A model generated the notes under the pieces. That model made no database searches. It saw only the letters and a program-made list of their open reading frames with translations, and was not told where the DNA came from. A DNA stretch of 64,000 nt from contig NZ_CP030038.1 of NCBI RefSeq assembly GCF_015291725.1, positions 1,415,001 to 1,479,000 on the forward strand, written 5' to 3'. A program made the position numbers and the translations under genes. The DNA is from Bradyrhizobium sp. CCBAU 51765 (GTDB lineage: Bacteria; Pseudomonadota; Alphaproteobacteria; Rhizobiales; Xanthobacteraceae). Every line of letters begins with the position of its first letter. The stretch's first letter is position 1. This document shows, piece after piece, positions 9,301 through 16,995 of this stretch.

Positions 9301-9841
9301 CATCGCTGCGTGCCCGGTCGAGGCCGGCCTCGAAGAGATCGCGGAAGCCGAGCAGGGAGCGGGCGGCCTCGCTGGCGCCGACGAACAATCCGTCCGGCGC
9401 GAACGCGGCCATCGGCACCTTGGCGCCCGCGACCAGGCGAGACAGCCGCTCGACCAGCGGCATCGGGCGCGAGGTGGGATCCATGGCGGTGACCAACACC
9501 GCATGGCCGCCATCGGCGAAGTCGAGCCGCGCGCAGGCGCAGGTCATCAGCGTGCCGAGTCGGGCGCCGAAACCGCGCAGCCGTTCGAGCCGCACCGTGC
9601 CGTTCGCCGGCAATTGGCCCGCGAGCCGGGCGACCTGGCGGCGATGGCTGTCCGCCGGGCCGAACACCTTGTCGGAGAGGCCGGCGCTGGTCGCCGCGCC
9701 GAACAGGTTTGCGCCGACCGGATTGGCCCACAGCACCCGCGAGCCGTCGACCGACCACAGCCAGGTGGCCAGCGGCGAGGTCGCATGCACGGCCAGCCGC
9801 GGATCGCCCACACCTCGCAACTGGAAATCCGAACGCTTCAT
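6317..9841 (-). CDS. PdhS-like PAS-domain sensor histidine kinase
   Basis: A 1174-residue cytoplasmic histidine kinase with no membrane segment visible. N-terminal PAS-like segments (about 1-200), a long Ala/Pro/Glu-rich low-complexity stretch broken by another PAS segment (about 365-470), two further PAS domains (about 665-770 and 815-930), HisKA with phospho-accepting H956 in RISHEIRTPLNAIIGFAEVM, and a C-terminal HATPase. The H-box context ERFGALGNERYGEYMKDIR is the signature I know from the PleC/DivJ/PdhS kinases that act on DivK, so I infer a role in cell-cycle or polarity control. A near-consensus CtrA site lies upstream. The ATPase G-boxes are rather divergent (RIRDTGHGL present), so phosphatase-dominant activity is possible. 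Confidence 0.85.
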   Translation of the reverse strand: MKRSDFQLRGVGDPRLAVHATSPLATWLWSVDGSRVLWANPVGANLFGAATSAGLSDKVFGPADSHRRQVARLAGQLPANGTVRLERLRGFGARLGTLMTCACARLDFADGGHAVLVTAMDPTSRPMPLVERLSRLVAGAKVPMAAFAPDGLFVGASEAARSLLGFRDLFEAGLDRARSDALATGRAATPIGIGQMVLQRVGTGADVGLVALIEPAARTEAAPEAAPEMAPDIARSQPAPPAPEVPPVEPAAAGPEDAQPASSNAAPSAFALFDAFTEPAETAAPAETVAHTPTQPGCEATPDVAPGPTIEEPIVPAAADAAPEATPEATSKTPVENPAGAIVSPQVVPITRGMVEPESESSGQQAPPAPRQHPLRFLWQMDAEGRFVLLSDEFIRLIGAHTAAGFGRPWREIAETFSLDPDRRVAQALASHDTWAGITVNWPADGGERLPVELAGLPVYDHERNFAGFRGFGVCRDLDGLNRLEALRRFELLAAPPAQQDLAADAAEPAPEPQAKPDVEPDVEPEAKLETEPAAEPEATAAPPPIEPPEPEPEPTPATADANSHPTDLETPVETPPNVVPFRPPGDTRPPTLTPVENSAFNELARQLSERLERDRETIAADAAEPAAEIAAEPSAPEPEAPHTAAEWLSEPAAPARGISARDRTLLDLLPTGILIYRLDRLLYANPAFLARMGYASLGALENAGGLDALYVEPGVSSASSTSQGGTPVTISATVANGEAPLATTDAHLHTIDWDGESAHALICALPQATPVAAAPVIAETVIAESVVTESVVAASYTYEPESAAGEAEAEDLAAILDTTAEGIVMFDAEGNIHACNRSAEALFGYDGQALLEQNLSTLFAPESQQIVADYLESLKSQDIASLLDHGREVLGREKKGGVIPLAMIMGRTRPDGPNFFAVFRDLSQSKKGESELTQARRLVDGAANAKADMLARISHEIRTPLNAIIGFAEVMISERFGALGNERYGEYMKDIRASGERVIAIIDDLLELSRIETGKLDLTFDNLNLNDLVEACVAVMQPQANRERIIIRTSLAHALPQVNVDARAMRQITMNLISNSIRLASAGGQVIVSTALTDHGEIALRIRDTGHGLTEREVAAAMEPFRTPPPGDAADSSALSLSLTKALVEANRARFNIKSAGHGTLIEVVFAPVLAGA

Positions 9842-9891
9842 GAGGCCGGCTGTCGCTCACGCATCAGGTGGCGGCTGCCGGAATGGCAGCC

Positions 9892-9907
9892 TTAAGAAAG
9901 AGTTATC
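9892..9907. promoter_or_regulatory. candidate CtrA-binding site
   Basis: TTAA, seven bases, then TTATC matches the CtrA full-site consensus TTAA-N7-TTAAC with one mismatch. It lies 51 bases upstream of the PdhS-like kinase start. The 9842-10065 stretch also contains a 9-bp inverted repeat (GTTATCGCC at 9902-9910, GGCGATAAC at 9962-9970) and otherwise shows no gene. Confidence 0.4.
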
Positions 9908-10065
9908 GCCCGAGAGGCGCGGGCAGGTCCACGGCCGCAAGCCCGGAAGGGCGCCCCAAGCGGCGATAACCTTAATGGTGCCAACCCCGCAAGCCGCAGC
10001 GCCGTTGCATCCAAGGGATTCGCGGGGTGAAGCGGTTCAAAGCCCGTGCCGCACAAACGGTGCCA

Positions 10066-10247
10066 TCCTCCCCTGGAGGGGTCCGGGACGAGCGTAGCTC
10101 GCCCGTAGATCGGTTCGCATCGAGCGAAGCGAAATGCGAACCGAGGTGGGGTGACAGTCTTTCCGTAGACGCGCTGCCCGCGGGGAGAGATCACCCCACC
10201 CCGCTCGCGCTGCGCGCGATCGACCCTCCCCCTCCAGGGGAGGGTAA
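10066..10247. repeat. interspersed palindromic repeat, family A copy 2
   Basis: Arms CCTCCCCTGGAGGGG and CCCTCCCCCTCCAGGGGAGGG flank GAGGTGGGGTGACAG and its partner ATCACCCCACCCCGC. The left inner arm carries an extra palindrome (GGTTCGCAT...ATGCGAACC). The remaining noncoding DNA to 10529 shows no gene; it contains a TTGACA at 10370-10375 that may belong to the phasin promoter. Confidence 0.8.
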
Positions 10248-10529
10248 GAAAGTCGCCGCGGCGCCGCGCACCCAATTACCTCAACCCTCGGTTCCCCCGC
10301 CCGGGAACCTCACCCTGACCTAGATTAAATTTCGCAGCGCACCCGCCTGCCGCGTTGCGATGCACAATGTTGACATGATAGGCAATTATAGTGCTGGGCG
10401 CTGGGCGAGCCATCTCATTCGTTTCGCGTTTCCAGTCTTTCGTACCCGCTGAATGCGAGGGCCCGCGATCGGGGCCGGCGGGCGCGCCAGAAGGCTCACT
10501 CGATTTTTTCATTAGCGTGAGGGACAACC

Positions 10530-10964
10530 ATGACAGGTGCGACTGATCCGTTTTCTGCCTCGATCATCCCGTTCGAGGTTCCCGAGCAGATGCGTGCGTT
10601 CGCCGAAAAGGGCGCGGCGCAGGCCCGCGAGAACTACGCCAAGTTCAAGGACGCCGCCGAGACCCACAACGGCACCGTCGAGGCCGTCTTCACTTGCGCC
10701 TCCAAGGGCGCGAGCGAATACACCGCCAAGCTGGTCGAGTTCATGAAGGCCAACACCAGCGCCCAGCTCGACTTCGCCCAGCAGCTGTTCGGCCTGAAGT
10801 CGCCGGCCGAAGCCTTGGAGCTGTGGACCGGCCACACCCGCAAGCAGTTCGAGACCCTGCAGTCGCAGGCCAAGGAGCTGGTCGAGCTCAGCCAGCGCGT
10901 CGCCGCCGAGACCGCCGAGCCGATCAAGGCCTCCGCCTCGAAGTACTATCCGTCCGCCGCCTGA
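10530..10964 (+). CDS. phasin family protein
   Basis: A 144-residue helical protein of the Phasin_2 type, which coats polyhydroxybutyrate granules and affects their size and number. The start FSASIIPFEVPEQMRAFAEKG followed by repeated Ala/Lys/Glu helices (AQARENYAKFKDAAETHNGTVEAVF) is typical of rhizobial phasins. The start codon follows GTGAGGG. It is a single-gene transcript with its own terminator and a long upstream region, consistent with high, separately regulated expression. No membrane segment. Confidence 0.92.
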   Translation: MTGATDPFSASIIPFEVPEQMRAFAEKGAAQARENYAKFKDAAETHNGTVEAVFTCASKGASEYTAKLVEFMKANTSAQLDFAQQLFGLKSPAEALELWTGHTRKQFETLQSQAKELVELSQRVAAETAEPIKASASKYYPSAA

Positions 10965-10989
10965 GCGGAGAGGCCGGTTTGAGCCAACG

Positions 10990-11019
10990 AAACCCGGGCC
11001 GAAAGGCCCGGGTTTTTTC
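10990..11019 (+). terminator. Rho-independent terminator after phasin
   Basis: Stem ACCCGGGCC / GGCCCGGGT with a GAAA tetraloop is followed by six T residues. Confidence 0.9.
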
Positions 11020-11060
11020 TTCGGCTCTCCCACGTGCGCAGGGCAACCGCCGGAGCGCAC

Positions 11061-11196
11061 GCCTCGTCCTTCGAGACGACCGCTCCGCGGTCTCCTCAGG
11101 ATGAGGCTAATAGGCACCGGTGTCCGCTTAGATTGCCGCCTCGCACTCCGCCCTCATCCTGAGGAGCCCGCGCAAAGCGGGCGTCTCGAAGGATGG
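11061..11196. repeat. interspersed repeat, family D copy 1
   Basis: Ends are CCTCGTCCTTCGAGACG and CGTCTCGAAGGATGG; inner arms are CTCCTCAGGATGAGGCTAA and CTCATCCTGAGGAG, each enclosing a small hairpin of its own. The middle segment (about 11108-11150) resembles that of the copies at 14.4 and 17.0 kb. The stretch from 11197 to 11432 shows no gene. Confidence 0.8.
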
Positions 11197-11432
11197 CCGC
11201 AAAGAGCCTTGCCAGGTGAGGGCTTTCTCCCCAAGGGGTCTGCTCGCAGCCGGGAAGACACCCTCATCATCCCCATCGAGCCCGATTTCATCGCACTGAC
11301 GGTGAATTCCGCAAGTTTTCCACCCCATTGCGGCCTTGCCAAAAACCCCCGTTGCACCTAGTTTCCGCCCCGTCCAGCCCCCTCGGCACCGGCCCTTTTT
11401 TGAGGGCGTCCCAAGGCGCGGCTCGCCAGGAT

Positions 11433-11509
11433 GCAGTTGTAGCTCAGTTGGTTAGAGCGCCTGTCTGTGGAACAGGAGGTCGGTGGTTCGAGCCCACCCA
11501 ACTGTACCA
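11433..11509 (+). tRNA. tRNA-His (GTG anticodon)
   Basis: A 77-base cloverleaf including encoded CCA. Acceptor GCAGTTG pairs with CAACTGT, the D stem is GCTC/GAGC, the anticodon stem CCTGT/ACAGG holds loop CTGTGGA with GTG at 34-36, and the T arm is GGTGG-TTCGAGC-CCACC. The discriminator is A73 and the base before position 1 is T, so the normal G-1:C73 pair of tRNA-His is missing. Confidence 0.96.
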
Positions 11510-11646
11510 GTTATCAAGCACTTAGCGGATCGCTCGAATTTTTTGGCTCGTCGAAGCAAAAGCGCTTGAGGGAAGAAATTTCTGCGACGGCATGTATCCT
11601 GCCAATGCCAGCGGAAGCGGAGGCTTCTGGCGAGCGGGGGTTTCGT

Positions 11647-12243
11647 ATGGACTTGTGGGGGATTATCGGCGGTCTCGGCGTTGGAGGACTGCTCGGCACG
11701 ATCGGCACTCAGTGGGCGATCGGCCAGCGCGAGCAAGCCGCGCGACGTGTAGCCTTCAAAAAGCAGCAACTCGCGGAGTTCTACGGTCCGCTACTCGCCG
11801 CGCACAACGAGATCAGCGCGCGAAGCGAACTGCGAGTGAAGCTGCAGAACGCGCTCGACGGCCGGCACATTGAAGCGATGTTGGAGGCGGCAGCGTCAGG
11901 CGGTGGCGCGGGGCGGAATGATCGAATCAGCGCGGCAACCGATACCCAAGGGCCAACGATCCTCACCAACATTCGGGACGAGGAGCAAACGTTCCGCCAC
12001 GTGTTGATGCCGCGCTACCGCAGCATGATCGACATTTTTCGCGACAAGATGTGGCTCGCCGAGCCGGAGACGCGCAACTACTTCGGCCAGTTCGTTGAGT
12101 TTGTCGATGTGTGGGACAAGATTTTAGAAAACAAGCTGCCGCGCTCGGTCGCGCCGACGATCAACCACACCGAGGCAAACTTAGCGCAGTTCTATACCCA
12201 CCTCCAGGAAGTGCACGACCGGCTTCGCCGCGAGATCAGTTGA
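11647..12243 (+). CDS. hypothetical membrane-anchored protein
   Basis: A 198-residue protein of unknown function. Residues 3-25 (LWGIIGGLGVGGLLGTIGTQWAI) form a glycine-rich membrane segment. The rest is soluble, charged and probably helical, with QREQAARRVAFKKQQLAEFYGPLLAAHNEI directly after the anchor. This layout, a short anchor plus a helical cytoplasmic part, is seen in several uncharacterised proteobacterial proteins. It begins 137 bases after tRNA-His, and its base composition is lower in GC than its neighbours, which hints at recent acquisition. The start is chosen at the methionine just before the anchor; the frame stays open further upstream into the tRNA. Confidence 0.65.
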   Translation: MDLWGIIGGLGVGGLLGTIGTQWAIGQREQAARRVAFKKQQLAEFYGPLLAAHNEISARSELRVKLQNALDGRHIEAMLEAAASGGGAGRNDRISAATDTQGPTILTNIRDEEQTFRHVLMPRYRSMIDIFRDKMWLAEPETRNYFGQFVEFVDVWDKILENKLPRSVAPTINHTEANLAQFYTHLQEVHDRLRREIS

Positions 12244-12448
12244 TATCGCCAGCGAACTGCGACAGCCGACGCTAAAATTACCCATTACGGTGACAGTGCA
12301 CTAATCTGCACGGCGCGCCATCTGAAGCGCTGGTCAGGGCCAAACGTAATTAGCTTTGTGCGCGGTCACCGTAGCTCCTCGGTTCGCAATGCGCTATCGG
12401 TAGCGAGCCACGGACGTTCATGGACAAGCAAGCTAGGCGAAAAACATC

Positions 12449-13123
12449 GTGAGTTTCTTCGAGCGTCTCAAGACAGAAGCATCCGTTGAGTGGCGGGCTT
12501 ATACCGAGCATCCCTTCACGAACGGATTGGCAGACGGCTCGCTCCCCGAAGCGGCGTTTCGTCACTACCTCGTTCAGGACTATTTGTTCCTCATCGAGTT
12601 TGCGCGCGCCTACGCGCTCGCGGTCTACAAGTCGCCCAGGCTTGCCGACATGCGTGAAGCCGCGGCCGGCCTTTCGGCTATCCTTGATGTCGAGATGAAT
12701 CTGCATGTGAAGCTCTGTGCCGAATGGGGTCTGTCCCCGAGCGACCTTGAACAAGCCCCTCCGGCGGCCGAGATGCTGGCCTATACGCGCTACGTGCTGG
12801 ATGCGGGAATGCGCGGCGATCTGCTGGCGCTCAAGGTGGCGCTTGCGCCTTGCGTGATCGGGTACGCGGAAATCGCAACGCGGCTCGCTTCGCGCCCCGA
12901 TGCGGATGCTGCGAGGAACGCCTATCGCGTCTGGATCGCCGAGTACGCTGGCGCGCCGTACCAGGAGGTCGCTGCCAGGGCTCTAGCGCATATGGAGCAT
13001 CTCGCCGATCTCTACGCCACGCCGGCCCGCGAGGCCGAGCTGATTGCGATCTTCAAGGAAGCCACCCGCCTCGAGGCAGACTTCTGGGAGATGGCCTGGC
13101 GCGCGGGCCAACGTGTTGAATAG
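12449..13123 (+). CDS. tenA: TenA family aminopyrimidine aminohydrolase (thiaminase II)
   Basis: A 224-residue all-helical TenA/THI-4 protein. Family members deaminate aminopyrimidines to salvage the HMP moiety of thiamine. The nucleophile falls exactly at C135 (APCVIGYAEI), the position used in Bacillus subtilis TenA, and acidic residues in RLEADFWEMAW near 209-214 fit the general acid. The start is GTG with only a weak AGGCGA site. No other thiamine gene is adjacent, so it may act alone in salvage. A stand-in role as a regulator, once proposed for the family, is unlikely. Confidence 0.88.
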   Translation: MSFFERLKTEASVEWRAYTEHPFTNGLADGSLPEAAFRHYLVQDYLFLIEFARAYALAVYKSPRLADMREAAAGLSAILDVEMNLHVKLCAEWGLSPSDLEQAPPAAEMLAYTRYVLDAGMRGDLLALKVALAPCVIGYAEIATRLASRPDADAARNAYRVWIAEYAGAPYQEVAARALAHMEHLADLYATPAREAELIAIFKEATRLEADFWEMAWRAGQRVE

Positions 13124-13307
13124 CGGTGTCGGCAATCGTCAGCCGCCCCTACTTCCTCCCGCCACCATCAACACCACCACCGCAATAGGTCTCCTGAACG
13201 CTTATATCCAGGCCGCGCGAGCGAATTGTGGGCCTGCGTTCGACTGGACAAATTCGCCATTTGGAGTAGCCTTTTCAGACACAGCAACATGTTAGCGGAG
13301 GTTCTCC

Positions 13308-13478
13308 GTGGAACATCGCGGCGTAAGCTTCTCAATCGTTGAAATGAGCTACCCGGCTGGTTGGAAGTGGACTGTCGGAAAGGGCCGAACAGTGTCGGTC
13401 GGTGTCTGCGCGACGAGGCTCGATGCGATCCGCCAGGCTCAGACCTTCATCGACGCGATCATGGACTGGGCTGCCTAG
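13308..13478 (+). CDS. small hypothetical protein, 56 residues
   Basis: GTG start with a GCGGAGG ribosome site at good spacing, then 56 codons to TAG. The product has a Tyr/Trp-containing centre (SYPAGWKWTVGKGRTVSVG) and an amphipathic C-terminal helix (ATRLDAIRQAQTFIDAIMDW). No known domain. The pattern of a beta-rich start and helical end recalls small conserved Bradyrhizobium proteins, but I cannot name one. It stands alone, with about 180 noncoding bases before it. Confidence 0.55.
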   Translation: MEHRGVSFSIVEMSYPAGWKWTVGKGRTVSVGVCATRLDAIRQAQTFIDAIMDWAA

Positions 13479-13594
13479 GCTAAAGTCAAAATGCTCGCCT
13501 TCGATTGGTCGTGCCGAGCACCGTAAACCCAGCAGCTGAGTTTCTGTCGGCGCGAGATTACCGCGACAGTGCACTAAACTCTAAGAAGTCGTCC

Positions 13595-13999
13595 TCACGA
13601 AATCATCATCTTGACCTGTGCCGTATCCGCAAACTCGATCAGCTCGACAATCTTGCCGTCCTGAAATCTGAACAGGTCCAGGATCTCGGTGCTAACCGCC
13701 TTTCCGGTTGGACGATATCGAACGTCGACGCGGGAATGGATGGCGACCCTATCTCCGTCAACCAGCTCAGCCAGGATCTCGCGGCCTTCGAAACCGAAGT
13801 CTTCGATCAATTTGCTGAAGGCCCCACGCAGGCTTGGGTGTCCCTCCACGCTTCCCGTCAATTCGAGTGCGTTCTTGTCGCCCATCAGGGTGAACAGACC
13901 CTTGGGATGAAAAGCGGCTACCAGACTCTCGGCGTCATCATTGTCGCGTGCGGCATAGGCGCGCCGGACCACTGCGAGCATCTCTTCGCGTTGTGCCAT
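13595..13999 (-). CDS. SnoaL-like (NTF2-fold) protein
   Basis: A 134-residue single-domain SnoaL/ketosteroid-isomerase-like protein. The start MLAVVRRAYAARDNDDAESLVAAFHPKGLFTLMG and the later RYRPTGKAVSTEILDLFRFQDGKIVELIEFADT are the usual first and last blocks of this fold. Such proteins are small-molecule isomerases, hydrolases or binding proteins, and the ligand is not predictable. The start at 13999 follows GGGAGGGT. It is a monocistronic gene with no evident partner. Confidence 0.8.
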   Translation of the reverse strand: MAQREEMLAVVRRAYAARDNDDAESLVAAFHPKGLFTLMGDKNALELTGSVEGHPSLRGAFSKLIEDFGFEGREILAELVDGDRVAIHSRVDVRYRPTGKAVSTEILDLFRFQDGKIVELIEFADTAQVKMMIS

Positions 14000-14212
14000 G
14001 TTACCCTCCCTGAACGTATCAGGAGAGACTAGCGACCTTTGCGTGCAAAGGCAAAATCATCTGGAGGTGGCACGGGCCCCGGCGCGGCGGAGCGGATGGC
14101 GCGTTTTCGTTCCCCGCTTCTGACAGAAAATGGCGAGATGTACCGGCGAACCTTTTCAGGCCCCCGACTGTTTGTAGCAGCGGCAGGACGGATAACGCTG
14201 AGGAGCTGAGCT

Positions 14213-14287
14213 ATGAACGGTATTATCTATATCATCGGGCTGGTCGTCGTGATTGGTGCGGTGCTCTCGTTCCTGGGTCTGCGCTGA
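14213..14287 (+). CDS. 24-residue single-pass membrane microprotein
   Basis: ATG with an AGGAG site six bases upstream opens 24 codons encoding almost nothing but one hydrophobic helix (IIYIIGLVVVIGAVLSFLGL) with a final Arg. I recall near-identical tiny proteins scattered in rhizobial genomes, but this is memory and not a search. Upstream is CGAAC-N17-TGTT at about 14145, a weak match to the general stress sigma EcfG consensus. Function unknown; a membrane-stress peptide is a guess. Confidence 0.6.
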   Translation: MNGIIYIIGLVVVIGAVLSFLGLR

Positions 14288-14418
14288 TCGAGGCAATGAT
14301 ATCCGAAGCCGCGCGGCATCGCCCGCGCGCCTTGAACGTCCGCGCGGCTTGGACGCGTTACGTCGTGACGATCAGCACGACCACCGGCAGCGTCACCGCC
14401 GCGCGCGGCGTGCCCAGC

Positions 14419-14590
14419 GCCTCGTCCTTCGAGACGACCGCGGAGCCTGTCATCGGGCCGCGCTTCGCGCGGACCCGGTGGTGATCTCCTCAGGATGAGG
14501 CTAAGCGGTACTGGTGCCCGTCGAAACTGCTGCTGCGCACTCCGTCCTCATCCTGAGGAGCCCGCTTGAAGCGGGCGTCTCGAAGGATGC
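14419..14590. repeat. interspersed repeat, family D copy 2
   Basis: Same ends as copy 1 (CTCGTCCTTCGAGACGACC ... GCGTCTCGAAGGATG) with an enlarged left inner hairpin. Its centre (about 14500-14550) is closely shared with copy 3 read on the other strand. It fills the gap between the microprotein and the CitE-like gene; bases 14288-14418 show no gene. Confidence 0.8.
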
Positions 14591-14619
14591 GCCGCAGGGG
14601 GCGCCACATCAATGAATCC

Positions 14620-15549
14620 CTACGACCCCAGCCCAATAATCCTCCGCGCCATCCGCACATTGGCATAATCAATCATCTTGCCGTCGAGCGTGACCGCGCC
14701 CTGTCCCTGCGCCTCAGCCGTCTCCATGGCCTCGACCACCCGCCGCGCCTGGGCCAGCTCTTCGGCCGACGGCGTGAAGGCGCGCAACGTCGGCTCGATC
14801 TGGTCGGGGTGGATGACCTGCTTGCCGTCAAAGCCCATCGCGGCGGCCTTCTGCGCGCTGGTCTCGGTTAGCTTGGCATCGCGGAAGGCGCCGCAGGGGC
14901 CGTCGATGGCGCGCAGGCCGAAGGCGCGCGCGGCGACCAAAAGGCGCATCATGGGATAGGCGAACAGGTCGAGCGGCGCGGCGGCGTAGCCGCTTTGCGC
15001 GGAGCCGACGTGGCGATAGCCGTCCGGCGAAATGCCGATGTCGGAGGTGCGGGCGCCGAGCGAGGCCGCGAGATCGCCGACTCCGAGATGCAGCGCGGCC
15101 ACGCTGTCGTGCGCGGCGGCGAGCGTGTCGACATTGACGAGGCCGAGCGCGGTCTCGATCAGCAGTTCGAGCGTAACAGGCGCGGCGCGTTGCGGCGCGG
15201 CGGCGCGCAGCTGGTCGGCGATGGCGGCGATGTCACTGGCGCGCTCCGCCTTCGGCACGATCGCCGCATCCAGCCTCGGCAGCGCCGCCAGCGTGCGGAT
15301 CTCCTCTGTAATGAACGGGCTGTCGACGGCGTTGAGCCTGACCGTAACGCGCTTGTTGCCCCAGTCGAGGGAGGACAGCGAGCGGACAGCTTCCTCCAGC
15401 GCAACGCCCTTCTCGGCGGGCGGCACCGCGTCCTCAAGATCCATGAACACGGCATCCGCGCTTGACGCCGCCGCCTTGGCGACGAGGCGGGCGCGATGCG
15501 CGGGAACAGCCAGATAGGCCCGGCTCGGGCGCTGCGAGGCCATCGTCAT
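14620..15549 (-). CDS. HpcH/HpaI aldolase / CitE-like CoA ester lyase
   Basis: A 309-residue TIM-barrel protein of the CitE-like family, which cleaves or forms malyl-, citramalyl- or related CoA esters using Mg2+. The Mg-binding block VFMDLEDAVPPAEK is at about residues 34-47, and VTLELLIETALGLVN supplies the catalytic Glu/Arg region. It overlaps the CoA-transferase upstream by four bases (ATGA), so the pair is translationally coupled. I infer an organic acid to CoA ester to cleavage pathway, for example itaconate-, mesaconate- or citramalate-like acids; the actual substrate is unknown. Confidence 0.88.
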   Translation of the reverse strand: MTMASQRPSRAYLAVPAHRARLVAKAAASSADAVFMDLEDAVPPAEKGVALEEAVRSLSSLDWGNKRVTVRLNAVDSPFITEEIRTLAALPRLDAAIVPKAERASDIAAIADQLRAAAPQRAAPVTLELLIETALGLVNVDTLAAAHDSVAALHLGVGDLAASLGARTSDIGISPDGYRHVGSAQSGYAAAPLDLFAYPMMRLLVAARAFGLRAIDGPCGAFRDAKLTETSAQKAAAMGFDGKQVIHPDQIEPTLRAFTPSAEELAQARRVVEAMETAEAQGQGAVTLDGKMIDYANVRMARRIIGLGS

Positions 15550-16712
15550 GTCTCCCTGGCCAGGCCGAGTTCAGCGAGGATGGCCTCGTTGTGCTCGCCG
15601 ACATCGGGCACCGGATCCATCCGCGGCGTCACGCCGGGAATGGTGAGCGCGGGCAGGAAGCTCATCACCGGCCCGCTCGGCGATCTCACGCTCTGTACCC
15701 GCGAGCGTGCATGAAGCTGCTCGTGCTTCAGGAAGGCCTCGACCGAGTTCAGATGCGCATTGGCGATCGCGGCTTCGTCCAGCAGCCGCAGCACCTCCTC
15801 GCTCGTCATGGATGCAAAGCGCTGCTCGATATGCGCCTGCAGATCGTCGCGGTTCTGCATGCGCAGCGGATTGGTGCGGAAGCGCAGGTCGTCGGCAAAG
15901 CCGGCATCGCCGAGAACGGTGCGGCACAGCGACCGCCATTCCCGGTCGTTCTGGATGCCGAAGAAGACGGTCGTTCCGTCGCCGACGCGGAACGGTCCGT
16001 AAGGCGCGATCGTCGCATGTTTCGCGCCGGTGCGCGGCAGCGGACGGCCCGTGCTCTCGGTGTAGAACGCAGGATAGCTCATCCAGTCCGTGATGGAATC
16101 GAACAGCGAGGCCTGGAAGGCCGTGCCCTTGCCGGTCCGCTCGCGGGCGTACAGCGCCATCAGCACGCCGTTGAGGATGTACATGCCGGTGGCGATGTCG
16201 ACCACCGAGAGCCCGACCTTGGCGGGCTCCGCCTCGGTGCCGTTGATGGCGAGCACGCCGGCCTCGCACTGCACCAGCAGATCATAGGCCTTCTTGTCGC
16301 TGTAGGGGCCGCCGCCGCCATAGCCCGAGACGTCGCAGGCGATGAGGCGCGGAAATTTTCGCACGAGCGATGCGGCATCGAGGCCGAGCCGCTCCGCCGC
16401 GCCGGGCGCGAGGTTCTGGATGAACACATCGGCGCGCGGCAGCAGGGCGTCGAGCACCTTGCGCCCCTCGGAGCTCTTGATGTCGATGGCAAGGCTCTCC
16501 TTGGAGCGATTGGTCCAGACGAACTGGCTCGACATGCCGTTCATGACATGATCGTAGTCCCGGCAGAAATCGCCGCTTCCGGGCCGCTCGATCTTGATGA
16601 CACGCGCGCCCCAATCCGCCAGGTGCCGGCTGGCCAGCGGCGCGGCGATGGCCTGCTCGATTGAGACAACCGTAACCCCCGCGAGCGGCAGTTCCGCCTC
16701 ATTCCCATCCAT
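15546..16712 (-). CDS. CaiB/BaiF (class III) CoA-transferase
   Basis: A 388-residue class III CoA-transferase moving CoA from a donor thioester to a carboxylic acid. Recognisable blocks are LAGVTVVSIEQAIAAPLASRHLADWGARVIKIERPGSGDF at the N-terminus and KAYDLLVQCEAG, whose Asp carries the acyl intermediate. The start at 16712 is chosen because GGAGGCG precedes it; a longer frame to 16802 has a poor N-terminus. It heads a two-gene operon with the CitE-like lyase. A 13-base palindrome (ATGATG-C-CATCAT, 16792-16804) lies 80 bases upstream and could be an operator. Confidence 0.9.
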   Translation of the reverse strand: MDGNEAELPLAGVTVVSIEQAIAAPLASRHLADWGARVIKIERPGSGDFCRDYDHVMNGMSSQFVWTNRSKESLAIDIKSSEGRKVLDALLPRADVFIQNLAPGAAERLGLDAASLVRKFPRLIACDVSGYGGGGPYSDKKAYDLLVQCEAGVLAINGTEAEPAKVGLSVVDIATGMYILNGVLMALYARERTGKGTAFQASLFDSITDWMSYPAFYTESTGRPLPRTGAKHATIAPYGPFRVGDGTTVFFGIQNDREWRSLCRTVLGDAGFADDLRFRTNPLRMQNRDDLQAHIEQRFASMTSEEVLRLLDEAAIANAHLNSVEAFLKHEQLHARSRVQSVRSPSGPVMSFLPALTIPGVTPRMDPVPDVGEHNEAILAELGLARET

Positions 16713-16995
16713 GCGATCGCCTCCACTCCCGCCAACGCTTTTGACCGGCGCAGGAGACAGGCCGACCACCCCACGCGCATCCTTTTTTGATGATGCCATC
16801 ATGCCCCTGTTTTGCCCGACAAGTCAAATTCGACTTCGTGAAATCCTAAAAACGGAAATGCCGAGGGATTGCCGTCCCTTGGCTACTGTGCATGGGGTTG
16901 TTTTCGCAGTTTTGTGGAGTTTGTCACTGCCACGGGAACTGGTGCGATCCCTCGCTCGCGAGCAGGGCTATCGCGTTTGACAGCCTTTCTCTGCG

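Noticed and set aside
11433..14290. Genomic island at tRNA-His
   Set aside because: No integrase, no duplicated tRNA end and normal genes such as tenA within; only one gene looks atypical.
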